Positions 1 to 12,005 of a stretch of 64,000 bases of DNA are shown one piece after another. This DNA comes from Linyphia triangularis (Eukaryota; Arthropoda; Arachnida; Araneae; Linyphiidae): NCBI GenBank assembly GCA_963978545.1, contig OZ021732.1:23257688-23321687 (forward strand), given 5' to 3'. The position numbers and the translations under genes were made by a program. The notes beneath the pieces were generated by a model. The model did no database searches. It was not told the DNA's origin and was given only the letters and a program-made list of their open reading frames with translations. Every line of letters starts with the position of its first letter. The stretch's first letter is position 1.

Positions 1-2160
1 AGCCATATAAATCTCGACTATTCATCACAATACATTTTTCATTTTACTCCAGATGTTTTCAATTTTGATTTTTTTAATGCAATACAGAGGTGATGCATGT
101 GCTCCAATCGCATCTTAGTTATCTTTTCAGTTTCAAAAGCTTTTTTGAAAAAATTGCTTCATTTTAACAATTTTTCCATAGAAGGAACCAAATTTAAAAA
201 TAATCTTTCTGCTTGGATTAATATCGAAATAAACATTTCAATGAGTTTAACAATGGTTAATGAATTTTATATTTTGATATTTGTATGAAATTTTTTGATT
301 GCCAAATTAGAAATTTGTGCAATACATTCTTGCTATTTGCCTGATTTGGGGATACGTTATTTCTGATCTTTTCCTACTCTCAGCAACTGGTCCAAACCAG
401 TTGACTTCTGCTTTCCCCTGTTCCAATTAGCTAGAGCCAAACAATAAGCTGTCTTGCAAAACGATAAATAATTTGTATTTTAGATACTTTATTCCAAATT
501 TGCCCTTTGCACATTTGACTGTCCCAAAATGAAGTATTACAAATTGACCTTTACATCTGCACCAGAAATACTTTGTGCTGTTCCAAAACAGTTGTACACC
601 GACATGTATACTTTTTATTGCTTGCAATTAACCCATCTTTAATGTTGGTTGCAACTCTTAAAATAAATGTAAAACTGGTATAAATTAATTTCATTGACCA
701 CAAATGAAAGAAACGAAATTAATAGATAAATAGCTAATGTGTAGGTGCTATTAAATTTGATATTTTACCGAGTCCAGGGAAATATTGCATAAATAAGCAC
801 TATATCTTTCAATAAATAATTCTTTCAGTTTTATTGTTAATTCACCAGTGAAATTTCCAACCAAAGCAATGAAATAAAATATTGTTGATTCAAGTGACCA
901 ATGCTATTTCTTACAGTTCATTATTTCATAACAGTTTGTACTGTAATTTCCATTATAATGAAACATGTTAATAAATATTGTTCTTATCTGCTCCCAAATT
1001 GATATGTAAAACTGTTTAAATATCCCCTATTCAATATTAATGCATTATAAATCATTAAATCAGACGGTAGATTTCTGTCAACTTATGCCTTTTTTTTTTT
1101 TACCGAAATTTTGATTATTCTCGAGATAGCGAGATTAATGGGGGAGAGAAATCATGTGCTTACAAGTCAGACACACAAAAGATGAGTAAGTACAAACTTC
1201 CCCAAACCTTACCGTATAATGACCATTTTTTCTGCTTATGTAGTGCTGGAATAGCAGGAGCAGTGGCCAATATTTACATTAGTTTGAGGATCATTTTTTG
1301 CTGACGATTATTTTCAAGTTTTTCGTCGCCTTTTTGGGGACATTTGTTGATGTGATAGCTAGGCAAGATTTGGCCCAGTTTGATTACGTTTGTCAATGCG
1401 TTAATCATTATTAGCAATATATGTGTTGCATGGTGAGTGCTTCTGTTGATGTCATATGCACTTTTCCAGTGATTTATGATTGCAGAGTGGCCACAGAACC
1501 TAGAAATGTCAAAGAGCTGTCTGGTTCTGGAAAAAATCAAGGAATTGTTTTAAATTTTACAAAAATCAGGAAAATGTTCTATTGTTTTGAAGGCCGTTTC
1601 CTTGTTCATCCATATTTTGGCACCATTTACTCGGAAGAATTGTGTTGGTAATCATTAGAAATTTATTTTTTAAGAATAATTTAAACTTTTTTTTTACTTG
1701 TAGAACTATTTTTACAAAATTGGCTTATTATCTCTTTATAATACATGTTCTATTTGATAAGGGTGTCTACTATTCTGGAAAAGTTAGGGTAAAAAAAAGC
1801 TTGATGGAAAATCAGGGAATTTTTTTAAAATCTGCCAGGGAAATCAGGAAGCTTTTTTTCCCGAATTTTTTGACCATCCTGTGATTGTTTAAATCATAAA
1901 TCACTGGCAAATCTTGGTCAATTTCGCCTTTTGGTTCAATTGATGTAAAATTAATACAATTTTATATTTTACCGAAAAATTAGTTACAATTGCCAAATTT
2001 GTCTATATAATGTTAGTAATGTTTCCTTGTTTAAAATTGTAATTTTAACTGGAATTTTATGCAAAATTGCTTGTTTATTTTAAGTGGGCAAACAATTTTA
2101 CATTGTTGCTAAACTTCTAAATTATAGTTTATTAAGGTTATTTTTGCAACACTCATTGTA
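1..2160. other. No gene recognised; intron or intergenic DNA
   Basis: AT-rich sequence with only short open frames that lack recognisable domains. Because the next feature downstream begins inside a phosphate transporter coding region, this stretch may be an intron of that gene, but no upstream transporter exon was recognised here. Around 1500-1890 there is degenerate repeat-like sequence (phrases resembling 'aaaatcagggaa' recur at about 1530-1575 and 1800-1860) that looks like remnants of a dispersed element. Confidence 0.5.
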
Positions 2161-2167
2161 GTAAAAT

Positions 2168-3449
2168 CAGAGTTCATCCTAGAAATGAAAAAGGGCAGGG
2201 TGCTATTTTCCAAAAAAAGGGCAATTCCTGTTTACGAGGGCACTTTTATGGCGAATTGCAGAAATTTGCATACGCATTTTCTGCCACAATTTCAATATTG
2301 TTATACTTTTCTACCCCGATAAATAATTTTCAATATTCTGAAGAAGAAAAAAAATGCAAAAATCTGTGAATCATAAACTCGCTCAGAAACTTCAAAGATA
2401 TAAAAATACTGATAAAATGCTTCAGTCCTAATTCTGCTGGAATGACACTGAGAAAATTATTAAAATAGTAATTTTTATAAAAATATCAATTTATAATACA
2501 GTAAAATTAAGAATGAAAATGTGTCAAGATAAGAACTTTTCACTCTTTCAAAATTTTCTAAAGTTTGAATGAATCAACCTTAAACTTCATCTCTTAGGTT
2601 TGCCATTGTCAGATAGATAATAGAGTTTCTCCAAATTTAACATTATCCATTGTGGGATATAACAAGGAATATTCCGACTAAAGAACTTGGACTATGTCCT
2701 GAAATTTGTGCATTTTTTATTTTTCCAAATCGAATCAAATTTAGCGTCAAAACGGCGATTTTTTTGCTGTGCATGCCGCTATTATGCAAGCTGTAATAGA
2801 AGTTTTATTTTTTTAAAAATCGGAAATAATCTGGGATTTTGATTGCATTCCTGTTATGTTTAATTTTAAATATGAAACGGATGTTTAGAAATTAATTGGT
2901 AACAGGAAAATTACCAAAAACATCCCCTAAATTTAATAGGAGGACATCGCGATTACGCGTGCCGAAACGAAAATATTCTTTTTAAATTCTTAATACAAAA
3001 ATTTGATGGCTCTACACCTTTAACTAAGTTATTCAAGCCTTTCAAATTCCTTTCTTCTCTATTTTGAAGGAGGCATGCTAAATACCCAGCGAAATACACT
3101 TAATCAAAACACGTACGAAATGGCTATCAGAGTTTACTAATGAGAGCTTGGAAATTGTAAGACGGCTCCCTACAATCCACCTACTAATGACGCACCTTAT
3201 ATGGACATCTACTTAACGGTTTCAGTCCCTGATATATACGTTGCGCGTTTGAACATAAATGCGCATGCGCGACAGCCGATTTCAGTAGGGGGTGATCCAC
3301 ATATTGCGTACTGTTGGGGGAAAAACAAAAAAAATTCGAATTCTTTCAGGATGAAATTTTTTCTGAAAAAGGGCAGGAAGGGTGCTATTTTTATAGAAAA
3401 GTGTAGGCAGGGCTCGCCGCCCTTCGAAAAATGCCTAGGATGAACTCTG
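2168..3449. mobile_element. Non-autonomous inverted-repeat DNA transposon, copy 1
   Basis: The two ends are a perfect 15-bp inverted repeat: CAGAGTTCATCCTAG at the left and its reverse complement at the right. The flanks gtaaaat (2161-2167) and gttaaat (3450-3456) form a 7-bp target duplication with one mismatch. A second copy of the same 1.28-kb sequence lies at 58342-62406, where it is split by a later hAT insertion. That copy has a perfect 7-bp duplication (cataaac). The CAGAG end fits the loose hAT end pattern, but hAT elements normally duplicate 8 bp, so the superfamily is unassigned. No transposase is present; the two overlapping 80-90 codon frames at its right end are not recognisable proteins. 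Confidence 0.8.
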
Positions 3450-3623
3450 GTTAAATTCACTTGTGTTATTAAATACATCTTAATATACTTTTCTAATATT
3501 ATTAAAAAAAAAACGCTGTTAGGGATATATTATTTCTTTACTGTACCAAAGTAGATTGTAACAAAAGAAACTTTGATTTTGGAGTAATAATATTATATGA
3601 CATTTTTATTGTTTTTTAAATAG

Positions 3624-6552
3624 CAAAAAGAGCATTCTCCCTCGGGAGCCATTTCTGAAACGGATACACCTGAGGCTGCTCGTGTATTTTCATCGTTACA
3701 GGTTTTAACTGCAATATTTGCATCTTTTGCACATGGCGCCAATGATGTCAGGTAAATTAAAAGCCTATTTTCTCATTTAATATTATACAGGCAGACACCT
3801 TGTTTTGTAGTAAATATTTCTAAAGTTCTGAAAATAGTAAATCTTGTTGTACTAAGTGATTTATAGTTTAAGGATCGACTGTCCTCAACTTAAAGTGAAA
3901 CATCAGCAAGAAATCCAACATTATTAAATAGTTTTAGGTTTACTTTAAAAGTTCACAGGAATGTAGTCAATCGAGTTATTTAATTGAGGGTGCGATAAAA
4001 TTTGCAAATAGTACTTTCAGGTAAATTTTAAATGTTTTGGTTGTAGCTGTTGCATTCGCCCTAAAATTCTTAATCCTTAAATTTGTTTCTTCCTAAAAAT
4101 GTACTTAAAATTTTTTGATAATTCCTAGAAAAAAAATTAAAAACACCAAAAATTCCCCTATTTTCCTTCAAAACCTGTGGGGAAAACCCCAGTATTCATC
4201 CAGAGGAAAAATTATTTTCTAGAATTTTAATTATTGGCAAATCTAAACTCCTGTACTTTGAGTGTTTTTTAAAAATTAAATAAGTATATTTAATTTAAAA
4301 AAAAAAAAAAAAATTGATGATATAACTGTTTTGCTAAAAAGTTGAAGGATGTTAATTTTTTTTAAAATCAGCATTTTTTTGTTGGTATTGTAACGCTTTG
4401 GAAAGGACATGTTTGTGTTAGAAGCTTTTTAAGATATATCCCTAAAATTCCTACGTAGACAACTTACTGCACTGTGGTTGTAACCCACATTCAAGATTAC
4501 TTAGCTTTTCTTCTGTATACCATATTTAATTAGCTAGATTTTATGCATTAATAAAAAAAAAATTCTTGAATGTTATACCATTGTGTAATTTATAGAAATT
4601 ATTTTTTACTTTTTTTTTATTCATACTTTTAATAGTAAGTTGTGTAGTTATTCCATTATTTAGTTAAAAGTGATTAATAATATTCATTTAAATGGAAATT
4701 TTTTCTTATACTGTATGTAATTAATATCTAATATTTTAAGTATTACTAAAAGCCCATGTTCATAACTTGACAAATTCCTATTTGTTAAAAGCATAATATG
4801 TTTCAAGTGAATATTTTTATTCATCTTGCCCATTTATTTTATGTGTAGAAAGTATGGAAACTTGTTACTTATAAAGTTAAAACATTAAGTAATAAATTAT
4901 TTTCTGCACAAGCAATTTTTTTTTTTTTTTTTTTTTTTTGTTATATTGTTTGAAAAGAGCCAAATCTTTAACTACTTTTTTTATGTTTAGCAATGCAATA
5001 GGTCCAGTCATAGCTATATATTTAATATACCAGGATGGCAATGTTTTGCAAAAAGATGAATCTCCCTTTTGGATCATGTTGTACGGAGGTTTTGGAATAA
5101 GTGTGGGTCTATGGATGTGGGGACAAAAAGTTATAAAGACAATTGGCGAAGATTTAACTACGATAACACCTTCAAGGTATTAAATCTTTTATTTGTTTTA
5201 CAGTGTTGGAAAAAGCATTAAGAAAACTTCATTATTTATACAATTAGATGTTTGAATTTTATGCAAAATTATGCACAGTAAAAAAGCTATTTCAAGTGTA
5301 ATGTTATGAGCATTTAAACTGTTTTTGGTTTTTTTTTTTTTTTCCATTTTGTATTTTCTTTTTGTTTTTATACACTTGTAGAAAGTTGGAAATCTTTTCC
5401 TTTTCATTTATTTAATCATTCTATTGGTTATAGAATATTTAAAAAAAGTTTCCTTTTGTATGTTTTTCAAGCTGTTTTCAGTAGAAATTTTAAGCTCATC
5501 CTAGATTAACCTCATAATTAAAATTTATTTGGGTTGGCAGAAAACTCATGTTTAAGTGTATTTCATAAATATTTCTTGTGTATGTTTAGCATATAGTGAA
5601 TGTTAATGCAATAACTTAGATCTCTCTTGTATGGACTTTAATAATAAATTTCATTCATTTTATCAAAAAGTAATTAAATAGATATATAGAATTATAAAAT
5701 ATTGAATTGAAATATGCACAAACGATGTGTGGAAATCTATCAAACTGAATTTCCCATGTGTTTAAATACTTTGTGTTCACTAAAAACTTGAAAACATGAG
5801 ATGATATACACATTATGAAAATCTTCCAATAGTATGCAATCGGAATAAATTTTATGGAACATTTAGTACTTTTAAATGGTAATTCATTTCTCTGGATAAT
5901 TTTCAAATAACTATGTAACATAATAATTTTAAATGTAAAAATATAATCATTCAGTTTTTTGGCATTTTCACACTTTTAATCTCAATGCTAAAGAACCAAG
6001 AATTGTTTTCAAAATAGAAATCAGGACATGCAAATCAGTTTTATGGTGAATTCATCGTAGTCTTATCTTTAGTCATCAGATGATGATATGGAATAGTTGG
6101 CCCATACTTGATAGAATGTATTGTCATTGACCAAGAGTATATCTGCCATTTGCTTAAAAATTGGCAATTAACAGATATCTCGCATGACCATTGGAGTGTT
6201 GATATGAATTCTTAATTTAAAAATTCAATTTTAAGAAAAATAGATGCATAATGTGTAGAATTGCAACTGTCATGACTTAAAAAAAAATTAAGGTTATGTT
6301 CTGTTTTTCAGTGGGTTCTGTATTGAAATAGGAGCAGCAGCCACTGTTCTCCTGGCTTCAAAAATAGGTATTCCTATCAGCACCACACACTGTAAAGTCG
6401 GCTCCATTGTGTTTGTAGGCTGGGCCCGCTCTAGGACTGCAGTCGACTGGAAACTATTCCGCTCTATTGTGTTAGCCTGGGTCCTGACTTTACCAATATC
6501 AGCTGCTCTGTCTGCTGCTGCAATGGCAATACTGACAGCTGCAACAAGTTAA
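3624..6552 (+). CDS. Sodium-dependent phosphate transporter (PiT/SLC20 family), last three coding exons
   Basis: Product: a multi-pass membrane symporter that brings inorganic phosphate into the cell with sodium. Exons: 3624-3751, 4991-5176 and 6312-6552, all with AG acceptors; the two donors are GT (gtaaat and gtatta). Joined they give 555 nt, 184 residues plus stop, in one frame with phase 2 at both junctions, which supports the model. The first exon ends in the second PiT signature, ...FAHGANDVS, continued by NAIGP in exon 2. Exon 3 carries the family's C-terminal [10 protein letters not shown] and [13 protein letters not shown] motifs and hydrophobic segments. PiT proteins are usually 500-700 residues, so the N-terminal half, with the first GANDVANS motif, must lie upstream. 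I could not find it in 1-3600. An in-frame ATG in the intron before exon 2 (4938) is not the start. Identity to PiT is secure; the orthologue (PiT-1 or PiT-2 type) is not resolved. Confidence 0.93.
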
Positions 6553-7325
6553 CAGTGATCGATCTCCACGAGATGTTATGAATTCCTCTTTTTTTGTATC
6601 AACTACTCATGTCAGTATTTGTTGCAAAGTGTAAGACTTTTGTAGAGACCTGTTATTCAGTTCATCGTATCTGCAGAGCCCACTGTAGATGAGTGTTATT
6701 TATGTAATTTGCATCCATGTTTTCATTTAAGGTTCTAATCCATGTGCTTTCAGGTTGACATTTTTTAGAGCATTAAATATCATTCTCGCGTATCATTAAT
6801 TGATAAAATTAATATTTGGGCTCAACTTGTTTTTTGTATAAAGTTTCATTAGCAATTTCTACCACTTTTATTTGTTCTAGTCATGAAAATTTTTAGCAAT
6901 TTTCTTTTCTTCCCGGTTTTGAAAGCAAAATCCTTTTCTGAGCCGACGATGTGTTTTACGTACAAGCTGCAAAATGTTAATTAGCGTGTAGGAGTATTTT
7001 GTAGTCAATGGAAAGCCACATTGTGCATTCTTGAAATTTGTACTTGAATAACCATATTCTGCCATATGTTAATTAACGAAGTCACATTTTTGAAATACAT
7101 TTAATGTTTTGACCAGTATTTTAAATATTGTAGTCTCGGAGCTTTGGAGCCTAATTGAATTGAAAATTCATAAGATTGGATATTGTTTATCCGTACAATA
7201 CACAATGGATATATTTTGTAAACACTGTATCATATTTTGGTAATATTTTTTATTTCAGTGTTGCAATTGAACACCAATGTTTTTAAATGAATTGAATTAA
7301 TAAAAGAATTTCATTTTTACTGAAA
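6553..7325 (+). other. 3' UTR of the phosphate transporter with polyadenylation signal
   Basis: Following the TAA stop at 6550-6552 there is AT-rich non-coding sequence. A canonical AATAAA lies at 7299-7304 and a T-rich stretch follows at about 7310, so cleavage near 7320 is inferred. The UTR would be about 770 nt. No repeat was recognised in it. Confidence 0.6.
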
Positions 7326-7630
7326 GTTGTTTATCTTATTTATCATTCTACTGGATTGTTGGGATTTGGTTATTTGTTTTGTGTGATTGAAATCACTTGT
7401 TGAAATCTTTATTTAAAAAAAATCACCGTTTTAAATCTTGTACCAAAATAGTAAATTTTTTCAGAATGGTCATTATATTATTTATCACTTTTTTAATCGC
7501 ATTTATTGTTACTGTAATTTTCATTTGGGGAGGAGAATATTTCTACTTGGGGAATAATATATGTTAAGTACAGATAAAATTAGATTTTAGCATATATTTT
7601 TTAGAAAAGCAGATTTAAATTTGCCTAATA

Positions 7631-8898
7631 CAGTGGTCTAGACCTGCGCCAAATACAAAAATCTGCTCCAAATGCTTTATTTGCGCCAGAACGCGATTTT
7701 TTCTTTTTTTTGCGCTTCGATATTGTTCGCCGCTGTAATATCGCTATAGTTGAGAAATATTCCGGTATATTCGGCGCTAACGCTGATATTTACTTTGGTG
7801 TGGTATTCATTTTCTCCGAGTGCTACGATGATTTGCGACGCTAATGCTGACATTGTCAAGTTTTACGTTGTTATGACGGTCATTTTCGTCGAGTCTTTCA
7901 TCGATACAATAGCTCTGTAGTATTGAGAATTGCACCATTTTATTCGACGCTATTGTTGATATTTTCTTTGGTATGATGGTAATTATTGCCGAGTGCTACT
8001 ATATTGTAATATCCGAAATTTGCCCCGATATTACTGAGAAAATGTTGATGTTACTGAGATGATTTGCGACTCTGATGCAGACATTATTGTGATGGTCATT
8101 TTCGTTGAGTCTTTCACCGATATATCGGAGCTTTTTGTTGAGAATTGCTCTGGTTTATTCGGCGCTATTGCTGATATTTTCGTTGGTGTGACGGTCATTT
8201 TCGAAAAGTGAGGCTGCTCTTTTGTTAACATCCGGTATTCCCGAATCTTGCACAAACATTAACGAGAAAATGTCAATATTACCGACATTTGTGCCGATAT
8301 GTACGTTTTTGCGATGGTCATTTCTGCTGAGTCTTCAACTTACGTAATATCCTCTGTCCAGATTTGCGACCCTGTTTGGTGACTTAAAAAATACGATATT
8401 ACTGGGATTTACGCCGATATCACCGAGATTGTGGTGGTATGGTGGGTGCTACCCCCGATATTTACGTTGATGTTATATTCGTTTTCGCCAAGGTCTGTGG
8501 TAGTGTAATAGCAGGTATTGTCATGATTTGCGATGCTGTTTGGTGACTTAAAAAAATACGACATTACTGGGATTTTGCGCCGATATTACCGAGATTGCTA
8601 TGGTATGGTAGGTGCTATCATTTAGGTTGGTGTTATATTCGTTTTCTCCAAGGTCTATGGTAATGTAATAGCAGCTATTGTCAAGATTTGCGACGCTGAT
8701 TTGGTGACATTCGTCTCGGGTATTTCTGCTTCAAAGTTTTTTATTGCTACTGCAAAATTTATTTTTCTGCTATTTTTTTTTTTTTTTTTTGCCTCAAAAG
8801 TTGCTTTTATATGTTTTTACCTGCTCCGAAAGGCATTTTTCCTGCTCCAAAACTTGATTTTACTTGCTCCAAATCTTTCTGAGTGAGTGGGATCCCTG
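7631..8898. mobile_element. Non-autonomous DNA element filled with quasi-periodic repeats
   Basis: Direct repeats ctaata flank the element at 7625-7630 and 8899-8904. The ends are weakly inverted (CAGTGGTCTAGAC at left; CAGGGATCCCACT reading inward from the right). The interior is almost entirely degenerate repeats of motifs such as 'gctgatatttactttggtgt', 'tgcgacgct' and 'cgccgatat'. One block has a period near 165 bp: 'tttggtgacttaaaaaata' recurs in the 8370s and 8540s, with a third partial start near 8698. Another recurs after about 220 bp ('tttattcg(a/g)cgctattg' at about 7940 and 8155). The filler is richer in CG than its surroundings. Related filler is found in the element at 42399-44340. 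No coding region is recognised. Confidence 0.6.
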
Positions 8899-8916
8899 CT
8901 AATAAAATAACAGTAG

Positions 8917-9335
8917 TGTTGCACAAATTGTCTGTAAACAGTGACGTATTATTTTAAAATTCTATTGTAATTTATTTTATTTATTAACAGCGATTATACA
9001 GGTTAGAAAAAGGTGGCAACACCTAAAGCAATCGAAAAATTTCGAGATGTTTCTTTTTCGACGAATTGGTTGAAAATTTCGGGAATGTGCTCACGCGCCT
9101 GGTATATAAAGACCGGAGATCGGGAAAGTTTTCAGATTGACTGCGATGAAAGCTGATCGCTTTGTTTACCTACTAGAGTACCAGTGAACTTATATAATCG
9201 CTGTATTCGAAGTTGTTTTCATTGAAGCTTGATAGTGACTCTTTGAATAACTTTTGTGAGCTCTTGAAGAGAGAATAAATATTTTTATACCGTAAAAACT
9301 GTGCCATCATTGCCTCAGTGGAAAAATTCATAACA
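8917..9335 (+). repeat. 5' LTR of the gypsy element
   Basis: Begins TGTTGCAC and ends ATAACA, matching the copy at 12006-12457. It is 419 bp against 452 bp; the length difference comes from short indels (an extra stretch near the start, in the T-rich run, and near 'gaagcttg' in the 3' copy), with scattered substitutions. It carries TATATAAA at 9103-9110, a TCAGA initiator-like site at 9132-9136 and AATAAA near 9274. Confidence 0.9.
9041..9136 (+). promoter_or_regulatory. LTR core promoter with heat-shock-element-like units (5' LTR)
   Basis: TTC-ga-GAT-gt-TTC at 9041-9053 is a three-unit heat-shock-type array with one mismatch. AAA-at-TTC-gg-GAA at 9073-9085 has two perfect units and one mismatched unit. 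TATATAAA follows at 9103-9110, and an initiator-like TCAGA lies about 30 bp downstream. The spacing is that of a normal RNA polymerase II promoter. Heat-shock factor binding is an inference from the consensus alone. Confidence 0.5.
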
Positions 9336-9336
9336 G

Positions 9337-9354
9337 TGGTGTCAGAAGTGGGAT
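9337..9354 (+). other. Primer-binding site, probably tRNA-Leu
   Basis: TGGTGTCAGAAGTGGGAT begins one base after the 5' LTR. It is complementary to the CCA-terminated 3' end of leucine tRNAs of the TGACA type. The tRNA assignment is from memory of that acceptor end and may differ by a base in this species. Confidence 0.65.
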
Positions 9355-9367
9355 TTCATAATTTCGA

Positions 9368-11945
9368 ATGCCGATTACAAGAGGAATGATAGAAGACCAA
9401 ATGAAGCAACTGATGGAAATGATTGCTGGAATGAAGGCCCAACAGGAAACCACCGCCGCCGAAATAAAAGCCGAACTCGCCGCCGGTCAAGCCCGCCAAG
9501 AATCAACGAACGCTGAACTCGTCGCTACGATTGCTGCCGGTCAAGCCCGCCAAGAAACGACAAATGCCAAACTCGCCGCCGCAATTGCCACCAGCCAGGA
9601 AGCGACATCATCCGACATTAAAGCTTTAACTGCCAAACAAGAATCGACTGCTGAGTCCGTTAACGGATTTATAGAGTTCACGGAAAATGTCCTTCTGTCA
9701 ATGAAAGCTGATATTTCGGATGTTAAAGAAGATCTTGTAACTGTGAGAAACGAAATTGAAGAAAAGGTTTCCATCGTGAGGGAGGAAGTTAAAGGGAAAT
9801 TTGACTGCTTGGAGAAAAGAATTCGATTTATTGAAAATAGAAGATCTGAAGCAGCAACAGTTTTGCTCCCGGGAGAGGTTTCCGTTCCCGTTATTGCACC
9901 ACGTCCCAACATCAAGGCTTCAACTTTCGATGGGAAGTCGGCTTGGAGCGTCTATCGAACTCAGTTCGATATGATAGCTACTGCTAATGAATGGGATGAC
10001 CTCACAAAAGCATTTAATTTCGCAGCATCTCTTCGGAGTGAAGCTGCTGGCAAGGGCGTTGGAGTTAAGGTTTGAGGAATAGCATCTAAAGGATTACAAC
10101 AGACTGCAATTGAAAATGAGACAGCAGAAGGCCAATGAAGTTCTTCGAGAATTGGCGTCAGATATAGAAAGACTCGCACCTCGCTTTCCCAGACTGTCCC
10201 TCGGACGTACGAGATAACCTGTATCTTCAGTATTTCGTGGATGCCATCAAAGATCCCGACATACAGCAAGCTACCAGGATGTCAGACAGCAAAGATCTGA
10301 AGTCTGCCCTCGTGTGCGCCATGAGAGTGGAAGCCGCGCAGCTAGCTTCTAGAAACGACCGACGATATGTGCGTGGTGCATCAGCCGAGGATTCTTCTGA
10401 TGTTGTCACCAACAAGCTTCGAGATCTGGAAAGCAAAATTGATAGAATGATGAGAAGCTATCCTGGAGCCAGGGATCGAAAGACAAGAGTCATTTGTTGG
10501 CACTGCAAACGGGAAGGGTATTTACGCCGTAACTGCCTTGATTTGAAAAAGAGAAAGGATAACACTACCACGGAATCTCAACAATTGAATCTAAGAAGAT
10601 GCCATCTTGCAGGGCAGAAGCTGCAATGTAGAACAGGTGAAACCCCGACAAGCCGTTTCCACGTTTCATCTAGTCAAAGAGGAAACCAGGGTTTATTCGT
10701 GAAGGGGGAGATCAACGGAATTCCATGTCGTCTAATCGTCGATTCGGGAGCGAACGTAACGATCGTAAGGACAGACGTAGCTCGTCGCATGAACAACCAA
10801 CTCCTCTACATAGCGCCCTCTGTTTCGCTCCAAACTGTGTCTGGTGGCAATATCTCCGTACATGGGAAATTGGAAGTGGACATTGCCTTTGGATTTAACA
10901 CCTACAAGCACACCATTTATGTTGCCGAAATTGTAGATCCTTGCATTCTCGTACTAGACTTTTTGAAGAAAAATGGAATTAGCTGAATTTTGAGAAAAGC
11001 AAGCTGCAAACATGGAGAGGCGAAGTTCCTTTACACGATCTAGACATGAAAGAGCTGTGCGTATATCGGAATATGGCTCATGAAGACAATGTCATAGAGA
11101 ATGCTGAAGAGTCCACATCTATGAAAAGTACCTCTCCAGCCCCGGAAAGAGAACCGAAGAAAGCAACGTTGATGAAACCCTCCCAGGAAGTGGTTCGTGT
11201 GGGAATGGACAACGTTAGTGAAGAGGGAATCAGCATCCGTGCTGCTGTTACAAGCATCGAACGGAGGTCCCGGGGTCTATCAGCTGCACCCGCGGATGAT
11301 TCCGACGCAATCACAGAAAAGCTTACTGAAGATGATGTTCGGTTGAATGAGAATGGGAACGCTCTTTCCGGAAGTTCATGTCCGGAAAGCAGACGACGTT
11401 CATCTAAAACGGAGTTCAAATCTGGAACATCCGCGTTCTCTTATCAACAACCAATCTCAAAATCATGTAACCAGCAAGATGGGGATCAGAAACTTTCGCC
11501 GCTTCTGTTGGCATACGGGAGTGCAACTCACGAGACCACCGGATTTTCTCCATCTCGAAAGGTGTTTGGAAGAGACCTTAGGCTCCCCTGCAACCTCCTC
11601 TTTGGACGACCACCGGACTCTCCTTCCTCGCCTGTCCAGTATCTAGATATCTCCAGGCACGTTTGGAAGCCGTAGATCGGTTCGCCAGAGATGACGGAGC
11701 GCATGAAGATCCGGTACGATGCCAAGGCCACGGACCGTTCAATCCAGGAAGGTGACAAGGTGTGGTTTTGGAATCCTAAACGTCGGAAAGGACTCTCCCC
11801 TAAACTCCAGACGAACTGGGAAGGGCCGTATGTGGTTCTTAAGAAGATCAACGACGTCGTGGTAAGGATTCAACGGACACCCTCCTGTAAACCTAGAGTT
11901 GTACATTACAATAGGCTAGCCCCATATTATGATAGAAGTGATTGA
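9368..11945 (+). pseudogene. Broken gag-protease plus integrase tail of the gypsy element
   Basis: 9368-10075 encodes the gag N-terminus. Residues about 10-80 contain near-repeats of 'AAGQARQE' and look like a coiled coil. Gag similarity then passes through other frames and resumes at 10237-10986. That part contains a zinc knuckle in which the usual histidine is replaced by tyrosine (CWHCKREGYLRRNC) and an aspartic protease active site LIVDSGANVTI. 11046-11675 is low-similarity sequence that ends in an integrase-like LLLAYGSATHETTGFSPSR. 11691-11945 is the integrase C-terminal (GPY/F-like) domain with NWEGPYVV. Several frame breaks plus the large deletion make it non-functional. Confidence 0.85.
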
Positions 11946-11992
11946 ATGACCTTTCCTCTTAAGGACTTCACTGCCCGGGACGTGCAGTCTTT

Positions 11993-12005
11993 AAGAAGGG
12001 GGAAA
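11993..12005 (+). other. Polypurine tract of the gypsy element
   Basis: AAGAAGGGGGAAA lies directly against the 3' LTR, the expected place for the plus-strand primer. Confidence 0.75.

Noticed and set aside
1241..1320. Possible transporter exon ('gctggaatagcaggagcagt' after a TAG acceptor-like site)
   Set aside because: The short hydrophobic reading runs into a stop, matches no PiT segment and has no convincing donor.
4938..5183. 81-codon frame as a separate gene
   Set aside because: Its first codons are intron; from 4991 to 5176 it is the second PiT exon, and the last codons read past the donor.
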